Part shown: piece by piece, positions 1 through 5,394 of the stretch
Layout: each line of letters starts with the position of its first letter
How positions within the stretch are numbered: the stretch's first letter is position 1
Assembly (NCBI GenBank): GCA_007125835.1
Contig: SLCJ01000210.1
Span: forward strand, 1 to 5,394
Direction: 5' to 3'
DNA: 5,394 bases
Source of the DNA: Verrucomicrobiales bacterium
Lineage (GTDB): Bacteria; Verrucomicrobiota; Verrucomicrobiia; Verrucomicrobiales; SLCJ01
The notes under the pieces: generated by a model
Told to the model about the DNA's origin: nothing
Seen by the model: only the letters and a program-made list of their open reading frames with translations
Database searches by the model: none
Program-made: the position numbers and the translations under genes

Positions 1-58
1 CTGTTGCGGAGGGGCGCTCCCGGTAGCGGGTGCCACACCTCGACGTGTGCGGAAAATG
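1..58 (+). repeat. Partial copy of a palindromic intergenic repeat (right half)
   Basis: Bases 6-30 are identical to bases 816-840. After a short variable patch, the 10-base block at 38-47 matches 849-858, and both copies then run into an AAAATG string (53-58 and 860-864 region). The copy contains small stem-loops: CCCG/CGGG around the GTAG at 19-30, and CACAC/GTGTG around 34-49. Only the right half of the unit described at 741-864 is visible here; the left arm would lie outside the window. The orientation is the same as the second copy. No open frame with family resemblance covers this stretch. It looks like a REP- or MITE-type dispersed element, but two copies in one window cannot show how common it is in the genome. 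Confidence 0.7.
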
Positions 59-76
59 CAGCGGTTGATCGTGCTT

Positions 77-88
77 GACCAAATGGTC
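77..88. promoter_or_regulatory. Short palindrome upstream of the PIN toxin gene, possible operator
   Basis: GACCA at 77-81 and TGGTC at 84-88 are perfect inverted half-sites separated by two bases, ending 20 bases before the ATG at 109. A TTGACC string at 75-80 overlaps the left half-site and resembles a -35 box, but no convincing -10 box sits at the expected distance. Toxin-antitoxin operons are commonly autoregulated through palindromes placed here, so this is a candidate operator. The site is short enough to be a chance occurrence. Confidence 0.28.
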
Positions 89-108
89 GTGAGTATCCAG
101 GTTCAGAG

Positions 109-576
109 ATGCGCGTTTATATCGAGACGACGATCCCCAGCTATCTGACTGCCCGTCCAGCGCTGCAGGTCATTCAGGCAGGGCACCAGCTTTCGACCCG
201 CCGCTGGTGGGAGGAATATAGTGGCAGCTTTGAGTTGTTCACATCCCTCGTCACCATTCAGGAAGCGCGGGAAGGAGATCGCGAAGCGGCGCAAAGACGA
301 CTGGACAGCCTGAAGGAGGTGCCCCTCCTTGCCGTCACCCCCGAGGTGGAGTTTATTGCCCAGCGACTTCTGGACGAGCAACTCCTGCCAATCAGTGCGG
401 ACCGCGACGCGCTTCACATCGGAGTTGCCGTGTTTCACGAGATGGATTTCCTTCTCACCTGGAATATCCGACACATTGCGAACGCTCAAATCCGAAAGAA
501 GTTGCGTGCATTCGTCGAATCCTTGGGTTACTTTCTTCCCACCATCTGTTCACCCGAAGAACTACTACCGCCATGA
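109..576 (+). CDS. VapC-like PIN-domain protein, putative type II toxin (ribonuclease)
   Basis: This 155-residue protein resembles the PIN-domain subgroup often annotated as VapC-family toxins or PIN-like nucleases, which cleave RNA using an acidic metal-binding site. The N-terminal strand reads MRVYIETTIPSYL, with Glu6 where many PIN proteins have Asp; this substitution is usual in the subgroup. A tryptophan-rich segment (about 31-42, RRWWEEYSG) is followed by VTIQEA, with Glu52 as the likely second acid. The third cluster is DRDALHIGVA with Asp100. The final signature is MDFLLTWNIRHIANA (about 112-126), with Asp113 and Trp-Asn. All key positions are present and the length is normal, so the gene appears intact. 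It starts with ATG 20 bases after a palindrome and has only a weak ribosome-binding site. Its TGA overlaps the ATG of the next gene (ATGA), suggesting translational coupling with that presumed antitoxin. The toxin-first order is common for this pair. RNase activity is inferred from the family. Confidence 0.9.
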   Translation: MRVYIETTIPSYLTARPALQVIQAGHQLSTRRWWEEYSGSFELFTSLVTIQEAREGDREAAQRRLDSLKEVPLLAVTPEVEFIAQRLLDEQLLPISADRDALHIGVAVFHEMDFLLTWNIRHIANAQIRKKLRAFVESLGYFLPTICSPEELLPP

Positions 577-836
577 ATGTGAATGAACCATCCGACACCG
601 TTCTCGATGAGATTTGGGCCATCAAGGACCGGCTCTCCGCGTCCAGCGGACACGAGCTTTCCAAGGCGTGCCGGAAGATCTATGCCGAGCAGGCTTTACA
701 TCCCGAACGTTTCCTCGTTCTCCGGCGAGATGCCAATGCACAACAAGGCGGCGCTGGGCAACCCGCTACCCGCGCCGAGTCGGAGCCGGAGGGTGGCGAC
801 AAACCTCAACCCGAAGCGGAGGGGCGCTCCCGGTAG
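573..836 (+). CDS. Putative antitoxin partner of the PIN protein, with a repeat-encoded C-terminal tail
   Basis: The ATG overlaps the stop of the PIN gene. The first ~52 residues (DTVLDEIWAIKDRLSASSGHEL to ERFLVLRR) fit the short, charged, helical proteins that habitually follow this PIN subgroup and are presumed antitoxins. These partners are usually about 55-70 residues. Here the frame runs to 87 residues. From about residue 57 the composition changes to Gln, Gly, Glu, Pro and Arg, because the DNA from about 741 onward is the dispersed palindromic repeat. The TAG stop (834-836) lies inside the block shared with the copy at 1-58. I infer that the repeat landed at or near the original 3' end and replaced the native stop. 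The N-terminal part is probably functional if the toxin is kept. Whether the ~31-residue tail is tolerated or harms binding cannot be told from sequence. No DNA-binding motif is obvious. Confidence 0.65.
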   Translation: MNVNEPSDTVLDEIWAIKDRLSASSGHELSKACRKIYAEQALHPERFLVLRRDANAQQGGAGQPATRAESEPEGGDKPQPEAEGRSR

Positions 837-864
837 CGGGTTGCCGGGCCTCGACGTGCAAAAT
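741..864 (+). repeat. Palindromic MITE/REP-like element, full unit
   Basis: GGCAACCCGCTACC at 757-770 is the exact reverse complement of GGTAGCGGGTTGCC at 832-845, giving a 14-bp perfect inverted repeat. Partial complementarity extends it on both sides (for example 753-755 with 847-849, allowing a GU pair, and GCGC at 772-775 with 824-827). The ~60-base centre contains a further small stem (789-792 with 804-807). The right half recurs at 1-58. No transposase is encoded, so this would be a non-autonomous element. The outer limits are estimates: the left end is placed where the antitoxin loses family character, and the right end where similarity to the first copy fades. It overlaps the end of the putative antitoxin gene and supplies its stop codon. 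Confidence 0.65.
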
Positions 865-914
865 GGGGAAGAGTTCCTCCTCGCATTAAATACAAGTAGC
901 TGTAGAATACCGCC

Positions 915-1124
915 ATGAGCATTGCAGATGTGAGAGACCTACCATTGCGTGAGAAGTTCCAGATTCTTGAGGCAATCTGGGAGGATTTGAGCTCACGTAT
1001 TGAGGAGATACCGGTATCCACCGCCGTAAGAGAACTTCTCGATGAGAGAATTGAGAGGGTTCGTAGAGGAGCTGCTGAGGTGCATGACTGGGATGCGGTC
1101 AAGTATTCAATCGGTCAATCATGA
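915..1124 (+). CDS. RelB-like antitoxin, putative addiction module component family
   Basis: This 69-residue protein has the layout of the short 'addiction module component' antitoxins (the TIGR02574/Pfam Unstab_antitox type). It has an N-terminal helix with LPLREKFQILEAIWEDL (about 9-25), where the family shows the EK-xx-hhEhIWdSI pattern. A link with IPVS (32-35) is followed by a second helix, VRELLDERIERVRR (about 38-51), and a C-terminal patch DWDAVKYSI, equivalent to the family's W-E-x-h-K-x-x-I ending. Length and motifs are complete. Such proteins bind and neutralise a RelE/ParE-type toxin encoded immediately downstream; here the ATGA overlap leads into a broken toxin gene. The antitoxin may therefore be an orphan. 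Upstream (about 886-908) is AT-rich, with a TAGAAT string at 903-908 that resembles a -10 box, but it is very close to the ATG and no good -35 box is visible. There is no clear Shine-Dalgarno sequence. Confidence 0.86.
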   Translation: MSIADVRDLPLREKFQILEAIWEDLSSRIEEIPVSTAVRELLDERIERVRRGAAEVHDWDAVKYSIGQS

Positions 1125-1222
1125 TTCAAGTCCGCATATCAAGCGATGCGTTGGATGATCTAGAAGATGGTTTTCGGTTTTATGAACTCTAAGAACCAGG
1201 ATTGGGCGATTATTTTCTCTCC
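1121..1222 (+). pseudogene. RelE/ParE-type toxin remnant, nonsense-mutated and 3'-truncated
   Basis: The ATG at 1121 overlaps the stop of the RelB-like gene, the standard arrangement for this module. The first codons give MIQVRISSDALDDLEDGFRF and then YEL, followed by TAA at 1190-1192. Reading through the stop in the same frame gives EPGLGDYFL, which is the family's usual continuation (FYE-x-Q-EPGLGDYF). The stop therefore most simply replaced a Gln codon (CAA to TAA). After Leu33/Ser34 the frame loses toxin character, and the remaining ~60 residues of a normal ~95-100 residue toxin, including the catalytic C-terminal part, are absent. The gene is thus inactivated twice. The predicted product is only 23 residues. 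A neighbouring-frame coding sequence with SPD motifs begins in the same place, which points to a deletion junction near 1219. Confidence 0.82.
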
Positions 1223-1296
1223 CAGCTACGAGCTCTGCGGGATTTTGCTTCGCGAGCGAAGTCAAGAGCCCGGATGAACGTTATGTTCTCACTCTC

Positions 1297-1713
1297 GTGC
1301 AGCCTACTCTCGAGGGAAAGAGCACGACGATTGTTCTGCGGGACACCAAGAGCGCGCAGGACATATGGGAGTTTGAGTACGACGCTGTGGCAGAGCGCAT
1401 TGTAGCGACCCTCGAAGCTGGTTGGAGCCCTGACTCCAAGCACGTGGGCATCACGATTCAGTCGGGGGTTGGATCAGAGGTTATGGTGCTTCGCGTCGAA
1501 GATTCCGAGGTAGAAGAAGTCGAGATCCTACCGATCCCGCCGGCGCTTGATCGAGAACCTCGCCACAGCCGCGGAGGCGAGGTTTTTGGACATTGGGAGA
1601 ACACACGCTCATTCTGGACGAGCGAGAACAGAAAGGATCGGTTCTTTCGATATTCGATTACTCCGAAGGGGAAGCTTCTGGCAGACAAGTATGAAGATCA
1701 TGCGATAGATTGA
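1297..1713 (+). CDS. Small SPD-motif protein of unknown function, probably exported, 5' end lost
   Basis: I do not recognise a named family. From the GTG at 1297 the product is 138 residues. The same frame is clearly coding further upstream: codons from about 1222 to 1296 read PATSSAGFCFAS, then EVKSPDERYVLTL, which looks like the end of a signal peptide followed by a mature N-terminus. No ATG, GTG or TTG lies in frame between the stop at 1183-1185 and 1297; only an ATT at 1201 is available. SPDERY (upstream of 1297) and GWSPDSKHVGITI (about 42-54) resemble strand-turn motifs of TolB/WD40-like repeats. The protein then has an acidic patch (VEDSEVEEVEI) and ends with a charged tail, FFRYSITPKGKLLADKYE. 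It is too short for a whole propeller. Its start appears to have been replaced by the remnant of the RelE-type toxin gene, so it is either a 5'-truncated pseudogene or uses the GTG to make a cytoplasmic form. Confidence 0.6.
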   Translation: MQPTLEGKSTTIVLRDTKSAQDIWEFEYDAVAERIVATLEAGWSPDSKHVGITIQSGVGSEVMVLRVEDSEVEEVEILPIPPALDREPRHSRGGEVFGHWENTRSFWTSENRKDRFFRYSITPKGKLLADKYEDHAID

Positions 1714-1721
1714 GCCTAATC

Positions 1722-1760
1722 GGGTCCCCGTGACTGACCGTTAGGCCAGTCACGGGTCCC
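1722..1760. terminator. Long stem-loop after the SPD-motif gene, candidate bidirectional terminator
   Basis: CCCGTGACTG (1727-1736) pairs perfectly with CAGTCACGGG (1747-1756) around a 10-base loop. GGG at 1722-1724 can pair with CCC at 1758-1760 across a small internal loop, extending the stem. It begins 9 bases after the TGA of the plus-strand gene, the expected place for a terminator. No T-run follows on either strand, so if it ends transcription it is not a classic intrinsic terminator; it could instead be an RNA-stabilising hairpin or a repeat. Confidence 0.42.
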
Positions 1761-1863
1761 ACACCACCCTGCGTACGGGTTGACTCCGCTGGGCTTCGTC
1801 CATGCGGGAAGGCTTCGCAGATTTCCCGCGCCGCCACAGCGACTGTGTCCGACTCATTCACGA

Positions 1864-1885
1864 CCCCCCACTGGAGAGTGGGGGG
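1864..1885. terminator. GC-rich 9-bp hairpin, candidate terminator for the large minus-strand gene
   Basis: CCCCCCACT (1864-1872) pairs perfectly with AGTGGGGGG (1877-1885) around the four-base loop GGAG. It lies about 135 bases downstream of the stop of the minus-strand gene. The stem would be very stable in either transcript. There is no T-tract on either side, so termination is inferred from stability and position only. A dispersed repeat is the main alternative. Confidence 0.4.
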
Positions 1886-2019
1886 CTCCTTACAAGACTC
1901 TGGCTGCGGCGTGTCGTTTCGTGTCGCCCCCCGCCAACGCACGATTCACCACCTACCATTCCCCCCTTGTTTCCAACGATTGGCAGGCAAACAATCTGGC
2001 TCTGGATGCCCATCCCAAC

Positions 2020-5000
2020 TCATGGCTCTGGAATCAAGCGCAGTCCGGCGCGGAAGAAATAGCGCCCGGGTGGCGGGCCGTCGGTTGGTGGATCGACATC
2101 CACTTCATACAGCCCGTCTGGCAGGCGTGGCACGAGGTCGAGCAGGGGTGTGAAGTGAATCAGATCCTCCCCACCCTGCAGGTGGAACCCAAGGCGATTG
2201 TCGTAGGGGTTGTTCCAGTGCCAGCTCAGGCGGAATTGATAAGGCGCGAGCGATTCAATGTGCACCTGCGGCATGGTGAATTCGACCACCGGCACCGACG
2301 GGAAATCATCGGCGTAGTGCGGGTCTGTGCCTTCGAGCATTTCCTGCAACAGACTGTAGCCGTCGCCATCCAGATCGAGGAATGGGTTGTTGCCCAGACG
2401 GCCGAACAGGAACGCCTCCCAGCCGTCATCGAGCGCGTTCCAATCGCTGTCGCTCCAGCCGGGCATTGGCGCTCCGGCCAGTGCGATCGATTCCACCCAC
2501 AGGGTGTAGCCGCCGCTTGGATGGTCGGTCACATGCCCGGTCGCAATGAATTGGAAACCTGGCAGGATGCGGAAACCCAGCGGCGCGGGCATCGGGTTGC
2601 CCTCTCGATCCGCAAGCCAATACTCGGCGTGGGTGTGCTCATGGCGCAACACAATCCACGGGCTGCGGTCGAAATTCTCGCCTGCCACCAGCGGCAGCGG
2701 CGAGGTGGTGAACGCCCTCTGCGGCAGCCCCTTGAGCAAGCCGTCCAATGCGCTCACCGCCCGGTCGACCACATCCTGCGGAATCATCTGGCGGTCGCTG
2801 TAGGCGTCGGGCAAGGCTCCGGTCTCGAAAAGCTGGCGCAGCGCATCGAAGGGCGGAATTGTCAGCGGATCATCCGGATCATTGTAGGCGTGGAAACCGA
2901 TGCGGTAAACTTCGCGTGCCGTCGCCTCGAGGGCCTGCCGCCCCACCGGGGTTCCCCCCTCGCGCATGTGATCGAGCAACTCGCCCCACAAGTAGCCATG
3001 GTCTGTGGGCCCCCGCTCCGACAATCCTGCCAGCATCGCATCCGACACCGACCGACGCCCGGCTATCGGTCCTCCGGGCATGGAACGCGTGAAATCCACG
3101 TCCCCGCGGAAGGGTGTGAGCGTGACATGCGACCGGAAGGTCAGCGATCGCTGGCGGAAGATTGCGCCCAGCGCCTGTTCGACGAGCAGCAGGTGCAAGG
3201 TTTCGAGATAGGTCAGATTCAGGTTTGCCTCCACCAACGACCTCGCCTCAAGGTGATCCCGCACCGCCGCAATCCATTGCTGCGCCATTTGCCAGGTGGT
3301 TCCCGAAAGATCCGGCCTCGGCAAAGGGCTCATCGGTTCGGCCTCATTCGCGAAAATGCCAAACAGCCCGCGACCATGCCGGAGACCAGGCGGGTTGTTG
3401 TCGTTGATCATAAATCGGTCCGGGGTAGCCGCCACCCAGAACAAGGGGGGATCCGCCACCACATGGTTCGAGCGTCGGAAGGCCACCTCACCTGTTCCGC
3501 CGCCCGTTCCTTCGGCCCACCCCTCAAGCGCCAGGCCGCCATCAGGGCGGTGCAATGTCACCCATGTGCCCTCGCGAAGCTTGTCCGGATGCCAACTCGC
3601 ACGAAACACCAGCGGGTCGTGTGGCCCCACCCCGGAATGCGACAGTGGCCGCACCCAAAACGAGAACCGCCGGGTGAGCGAAAGAATGTCCTGCTCGCTC
3701 GGCATGTCATCCGGATCCGTCGGGTCCGAGCCCAACAGAATTTCAAACAAATCCGACACCCCGTTGCCATCGCTGTCCAATCCTCCAGTGAGAGGGTCGA
3801 TGCCATACAAGTCCTTGATGAAATCGGGCACGCCATCGCCATCGCTGTCCACATCCAAAAGCGATTCGGGAAAGGTGTAAGCGGCAGACTGCACCGGCGA
3901 ACGCGCCTCCGAATCGTAGGCATACGCCCGAACCACCGTGTCACGATAGATTGGTCCGATCAGCCCCGAATAGACCTGCCAGTCCTGGCTGCCGTCGATC
4001 GCATAGTAGACAGTCGTTGCCGGGCTGGCGGTGAGTAGTTCAATTTCAATCGCCTCATTGTAGGCCCCGGGCTCGGGCTCGAACAAAATCAGATCCGGCA
4101 CCGCCCCCACCGGTGCCTCCAAACTGAAGAACGAAGCATCAGGCGCAATTTGGTTGCCGAGTCCATGCGTCACCGGCGCCGGGCGCGCTCCGAGCTGAAC
4201 CGCTTGCGGATCACCGAGTCCCGCGTCCGGCCCGCGCCATCTCTCGATCACGCCCTCCATCATCCCGGCGAATTGCGGGTTGTCGCTGAGCGAACTCGTC
4301 CACCCTCCGGCGCGCAAGCGCCCCTTGAGCGCCGGCTCATTGTCGTGAAACGGCCTGCCTGCAAACAAAAGCACATCGGCGGAGAGTTCGTCGCGCCGCA
4401 GCGGCTCCAGTGTATAGGAAGCCCCCGCCGCGAAGGGCATCAACCCGCCCTGATAGAAATGGCGAGTGAGGCGCGAGGTTGGCTGCCCCGGCACCGCCGA
4501 AGCGGCAAACCAATTTCCTCCCGCGTCCGGCATCAATCCGGTCCAGCGCTCACCCGGCGGCGGCGCCATGTTTTGCAGCGGCGTCAGCCTGTTATTGGCA
4601 CCGTATGCAAAAATCCTCAGCATCGATCCATCCAGCGTGCATCCCACGATCCGCCAAGCCCCACCCGCCTCCACCGCCTGGATCCACGCCATCGGCTCCG
4701 GCAGCGTGCGCTCGAGCAACGAGCCCAGGCTACCGTCGGCATTTGCCACCGAGACGTGCATCTGATCGCTGCCCGGCACATGGAAAAGAAACACGCTTTG
4801 CGCAAACAAGGGATTGAAAGGCCCCCAGATCACCCGGCTGCCCGGCGGCACATCCGCAATCGAAGCCAGCACCGGCCACCAGGGATCGGTGTAATTCAAC
4901 ACCGCAAACCCCCAGTCTCCAAACTCATCCTCATAGACCTCGGCATAACGCAAAGCCCCCCCCTGCTCCATGGTCACGGCAAGAATCTGCCGCGCGCGCT

Positions 5001-5394
5001 CATCTGGATTGATCGCACCGACCAATTCAAACTGTCCGGATATTCGCGCCATGAGCCCCCGCCGATGCGGGCCCAGCGGCTGCGGCCGATTCCACACCGA
5101 GGTGGCGGCCATGCCGGAAAATCCCGGATCACTTTGCACCAGCGGAACCCCGACCACCAACTCCGGACCAACCCCCGAGGGCCACACGTCCAGGCTTTGA
5201 CCGCCTTGCGGCGATACCACCCGCACCCGATTGGCTTGCGGGGCCGTTACCGCTACGTCGTCGCGCGTTGTCGCGCCGAAACGCCCTACTGCAACACCCG
5301 TCACTCCCTCAATGCCGACCGCATGCGTCGGCCCTCTCACCAGCCCATCCGCTGCGGTGGCCCCCATCAGGCGCACGCCGCCGCTCTCGCGGTC
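2020..5394 (-). CDS. Large multidomain surface or secreted protein with calcium-binding motifs (5' end outside window)
   Basis: The frame stays open to the window edge, so the start and any signal peptide lie beyond 5394; the GTG at 5376 is only the first internal candidate. Residues here count from that GTG (1118 to the TGA at 2020-2022). About 20-340 suggest FG-GAP/VCBS-like beta blades (VAVGRFGATTRDDVAV; SDQMHVSVANADGSL). About 431-502 match the chitobiase C-terminal/Fn3-like domain (FEPEPGAYNEAIEIEL, then TTVYYAIDGS and TVVRAYAYDS). About 508-545 hold two thrombospondin-type-3-like calcium motifs, DVDSDGDGVPD and LDSDGNGVSD, ending in GSDPTDPDDMPS. About 565-690 look beta-rich. About 690-890 are mostly helical and unrecognised. 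DLDGDGYSLLQE at 1001-1012 is a third calcium motif, followed by GTDPHYADDFPS. About 1028-1115 form a beta domain ending in RYFFRAGL. No transmembrane or PEP-CTERM anchor is seen at the C-terminus. Adhesion or a structural role outside the cytoplasm is inference; no catalytic domain was recognised. Confidence 0.93.
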   Translation of the reverse strand, partial: DRESGGVRLMGATAADGLVRGPTHAVGIEGVTGVAVGRFGATTRDDVAVTAPQANRVRVVSPQGGQSLDVWPSGVGPELVVGVPLVQSDPGFSGMAATSVWNRPQPLGPHRRGLMARISGQFELVGAINPDERARQILAVTMEQGGALRYAEVYEDEFGDWGFAVLNYTDPWWPVLASIADVPPGSRVIWGPFNPLFAQSVFLFHVPGSDQMHVSVANADGSLGSLLERTLPEPMAWIQAVEAGGAWRIVGCTLDGSMLRIFAYGANNRLTPLQNMAPPPGERWTGLMPDAGGNWFAASAVPGQPTSRLTRHFYQGGLMPFAAGASYTLEPLRRDELSADVLLFAGRPFHDNEPALKGRLRAGGWTSSLSDNPQFAGMMEGVIERWRGPDAGLGDPQAVQLGARPAPVTHGLGNQIAPDASFFSLEAPVGAVPDLILFEPEPGAYNEAIEIELLTASPATTVYYAIDGSQDWQVYSGLIGPIYRDTVVRAYAYDSEARSPVQSAAYTFPESLLDVDSDGDGVPDFIKDLYGIDPLTGGLDSDGNGVSDLFEILLGSDPTDPDDMPSEQDILSLTRRFSFWVRPLSHSGVGPHDPLVFRASWHPDKLREGTWVTLHRPDGGLALEGWAEGTGGGTGEVAFRRSNHVVADPPLFWVAATPDRFMINDNNPPGLRHGRGLFGIFANEAEPMSPLPRPDLSGTTWQMAQQWIAAVRDHLEARSLVEANLNLTYLETLHLLLVEQALGAIFRQRSLTFRSHVTLTPFRGDVDFTRSMPGGPIAGRRSVSDAMLAGLSERGPTDHGYLWGELLDHMREGGTPVGRQALEATAREVYRIGFHAYNDPDDPLTIPPFDALRQLFETGALPDAYSDRQMIPQDVVDRAVSALDGLLKGLPQRAFTTSPLPLVAGENFDRSPWIVLRHEHTHAEYWLADREGNPMPAPLGFRILPGFQFIATGHVTDHPSGGYTLWVESIALAGAPMPGWSDSDWNALDDGWEAFLFGRLGNNPFLDLDGDGYSLLQEMLEGTDPHYADDFPSVPVVEFTMPQVHIESLAPYQFRLSWHWNNPYDNRLGFHLQGGEDLIHFTPLLDLVPRLPDGLYEVDVDPPTDGPPPGRYFFRAGLRLIPEP

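Larger units (their letters stand above)
1714..2019. other. Convergent intergenic region rich in stem-loops
   Basis: I see no supportable gene in these 306 bases. The stretch lies between the end of the plus-strand SPD-motif gene and the end of the large minus-strand gene. Besides the two strong stem-loops listed separately, it holds GCGGGAA/TTCCCGC (1804-1810 with 1823-1829, 12-base loop) and CACAG/CTGTG (1835-1839 with 1843-1847, 3-base loop). From about 1925 to 1970 the plus strand is C-rich with few G. The dense hairpins could be terminators, processing sites or remains of dispersed repeats. Confidence 0.5.

Noticed and set aside
103..489. 128-codon minus-strand frame opposite the PIN gene
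   Set aside because: It is a shadow of the PIN gene, which has all family motifs; the antisense translation shows none.
741..864. Integron attC site (palindrome between toxin-antitoxin modules)
   Set aside because: No GTTRRRY/RYYYAAC core pair is present at the ends of the palindrome, there is no integrase in the window, and the unit also occurs at 1-58 with a different right flank.
1248..1261. Small hairpin CTTCG-CGAG-CGAAG near the toxin junction
   Set aside because: Only five base pairs and inside the coding frame of the SPD-motif gene; it has no clear role as a terminator or recombination site.
1202..1405. 67-codon open frame starting GLGDYF as a separate gene
   Set aside because: Its start is the continuation of the broken RelE-type toxin past the TAA. 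Beyond about codon 8 it has no toxin resemblance and lies over the better-supported SPD-motif frame.
2020..2060. IPEP at the very C-terminus as a PEP-CTERM sorting signal
   Set aside because: The protein ends right after IPEP. No hydrophobic helix or Arg-rich tail follows, and reading past the TGA does not reveal one.
2629..2643. HEHTH string in the large protein (residues 912-916), matching the HExxH zinc-protease pattern
   Set aside because: The flanks (WIVLR before, AEYWLADREGNP after) look like beta strands of a carbohydrate-binding-like or Fn3-like fold, not a zincin helix, and no third zinc ligand or Met-turn is visible nearby.
1780..4038. Very long plus-strand open frame (752 codons) antisense to the large minus-strand gene
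   Set aside because: Its codons are in register with those of the minus-strand gene, so a stop would need TTA, CTA or TCA codons there, which are rare in GC-rich genes. The translation lacks domains and is rich in Arg, His and Gln, while the minus-strand frame has clear motifs.

Overview
The window looks like a chromosomal accessory stretch from a GC-rich environmental bacterium, most plausibly of the Verrucomicrobiota or a related PVC lineage. The clues are a VapC-like PIN protein with a very short downstream partner, an 'addiction module component' antitoxin paired with a RelE-type gene, and a very large calcium-motif surface protein. The taxonomic call is inference; no rRNA or tRNA is present to confirm it.

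Positions 1-1713 (plus strand) form a toxin-antitoxin neighbourhood that is partly decayed. An intact VapC-like PIN gene (109-576) overlaps a short putative antitoxin gene (573-836) by an ATGA junction. The 3' part of that second gene runs into a palindromic mobile-type repeat (about 741-864), which supplies the last ~31 codons and the stop. A second copy of the right half of the repeat lies at the window start (1-58) in the same orientation, so the PIN cassette is bracketed by direct repeats. Next comes a RelB-like antitoxin (915-1124), coupled by another ATGA overlap to a RelE/ParE-type toxin gene. That toxin gene is dead: it has an in-frame TAA after 23 codons, and its reading frame loses family resemblance soon after the GLGDYF motif. 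Its remnant abuts a gene (in-frame coding to 1713) for a small exported-looking protein with SPD motifs that has lost its normal start codon.

Positions 1714-2019 hold no gene but several strong stem-loops. They separate the plus-strand genes from the convergent large gene and probably act as terminators for one or both strands.

Positions 2020-5394 (minus strand) are one very large open frame, cut by the window edge at its 5' end. It has a likely FG-GAP/VCBS-type N-terminal part, a chitobiase C-terminal/Fn3-like domain, thrombospondin-type-3-like calcium motifs, a long unrecognised region, a third calcium motif and a C-terminal beta domain. It is probably a secreted or cell-surface protein. 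Nothing links it functionally to the toxin-antitoxin genes; only the shared convergent intergenic region connects them.

I found no CRISPR array, RNA gene, transposase or clear new defence system. The most notable signals are the repeat that supplies the tail of a coding sequence and the orphaned antitoxin beside a broken toxin and a startless neighbour.
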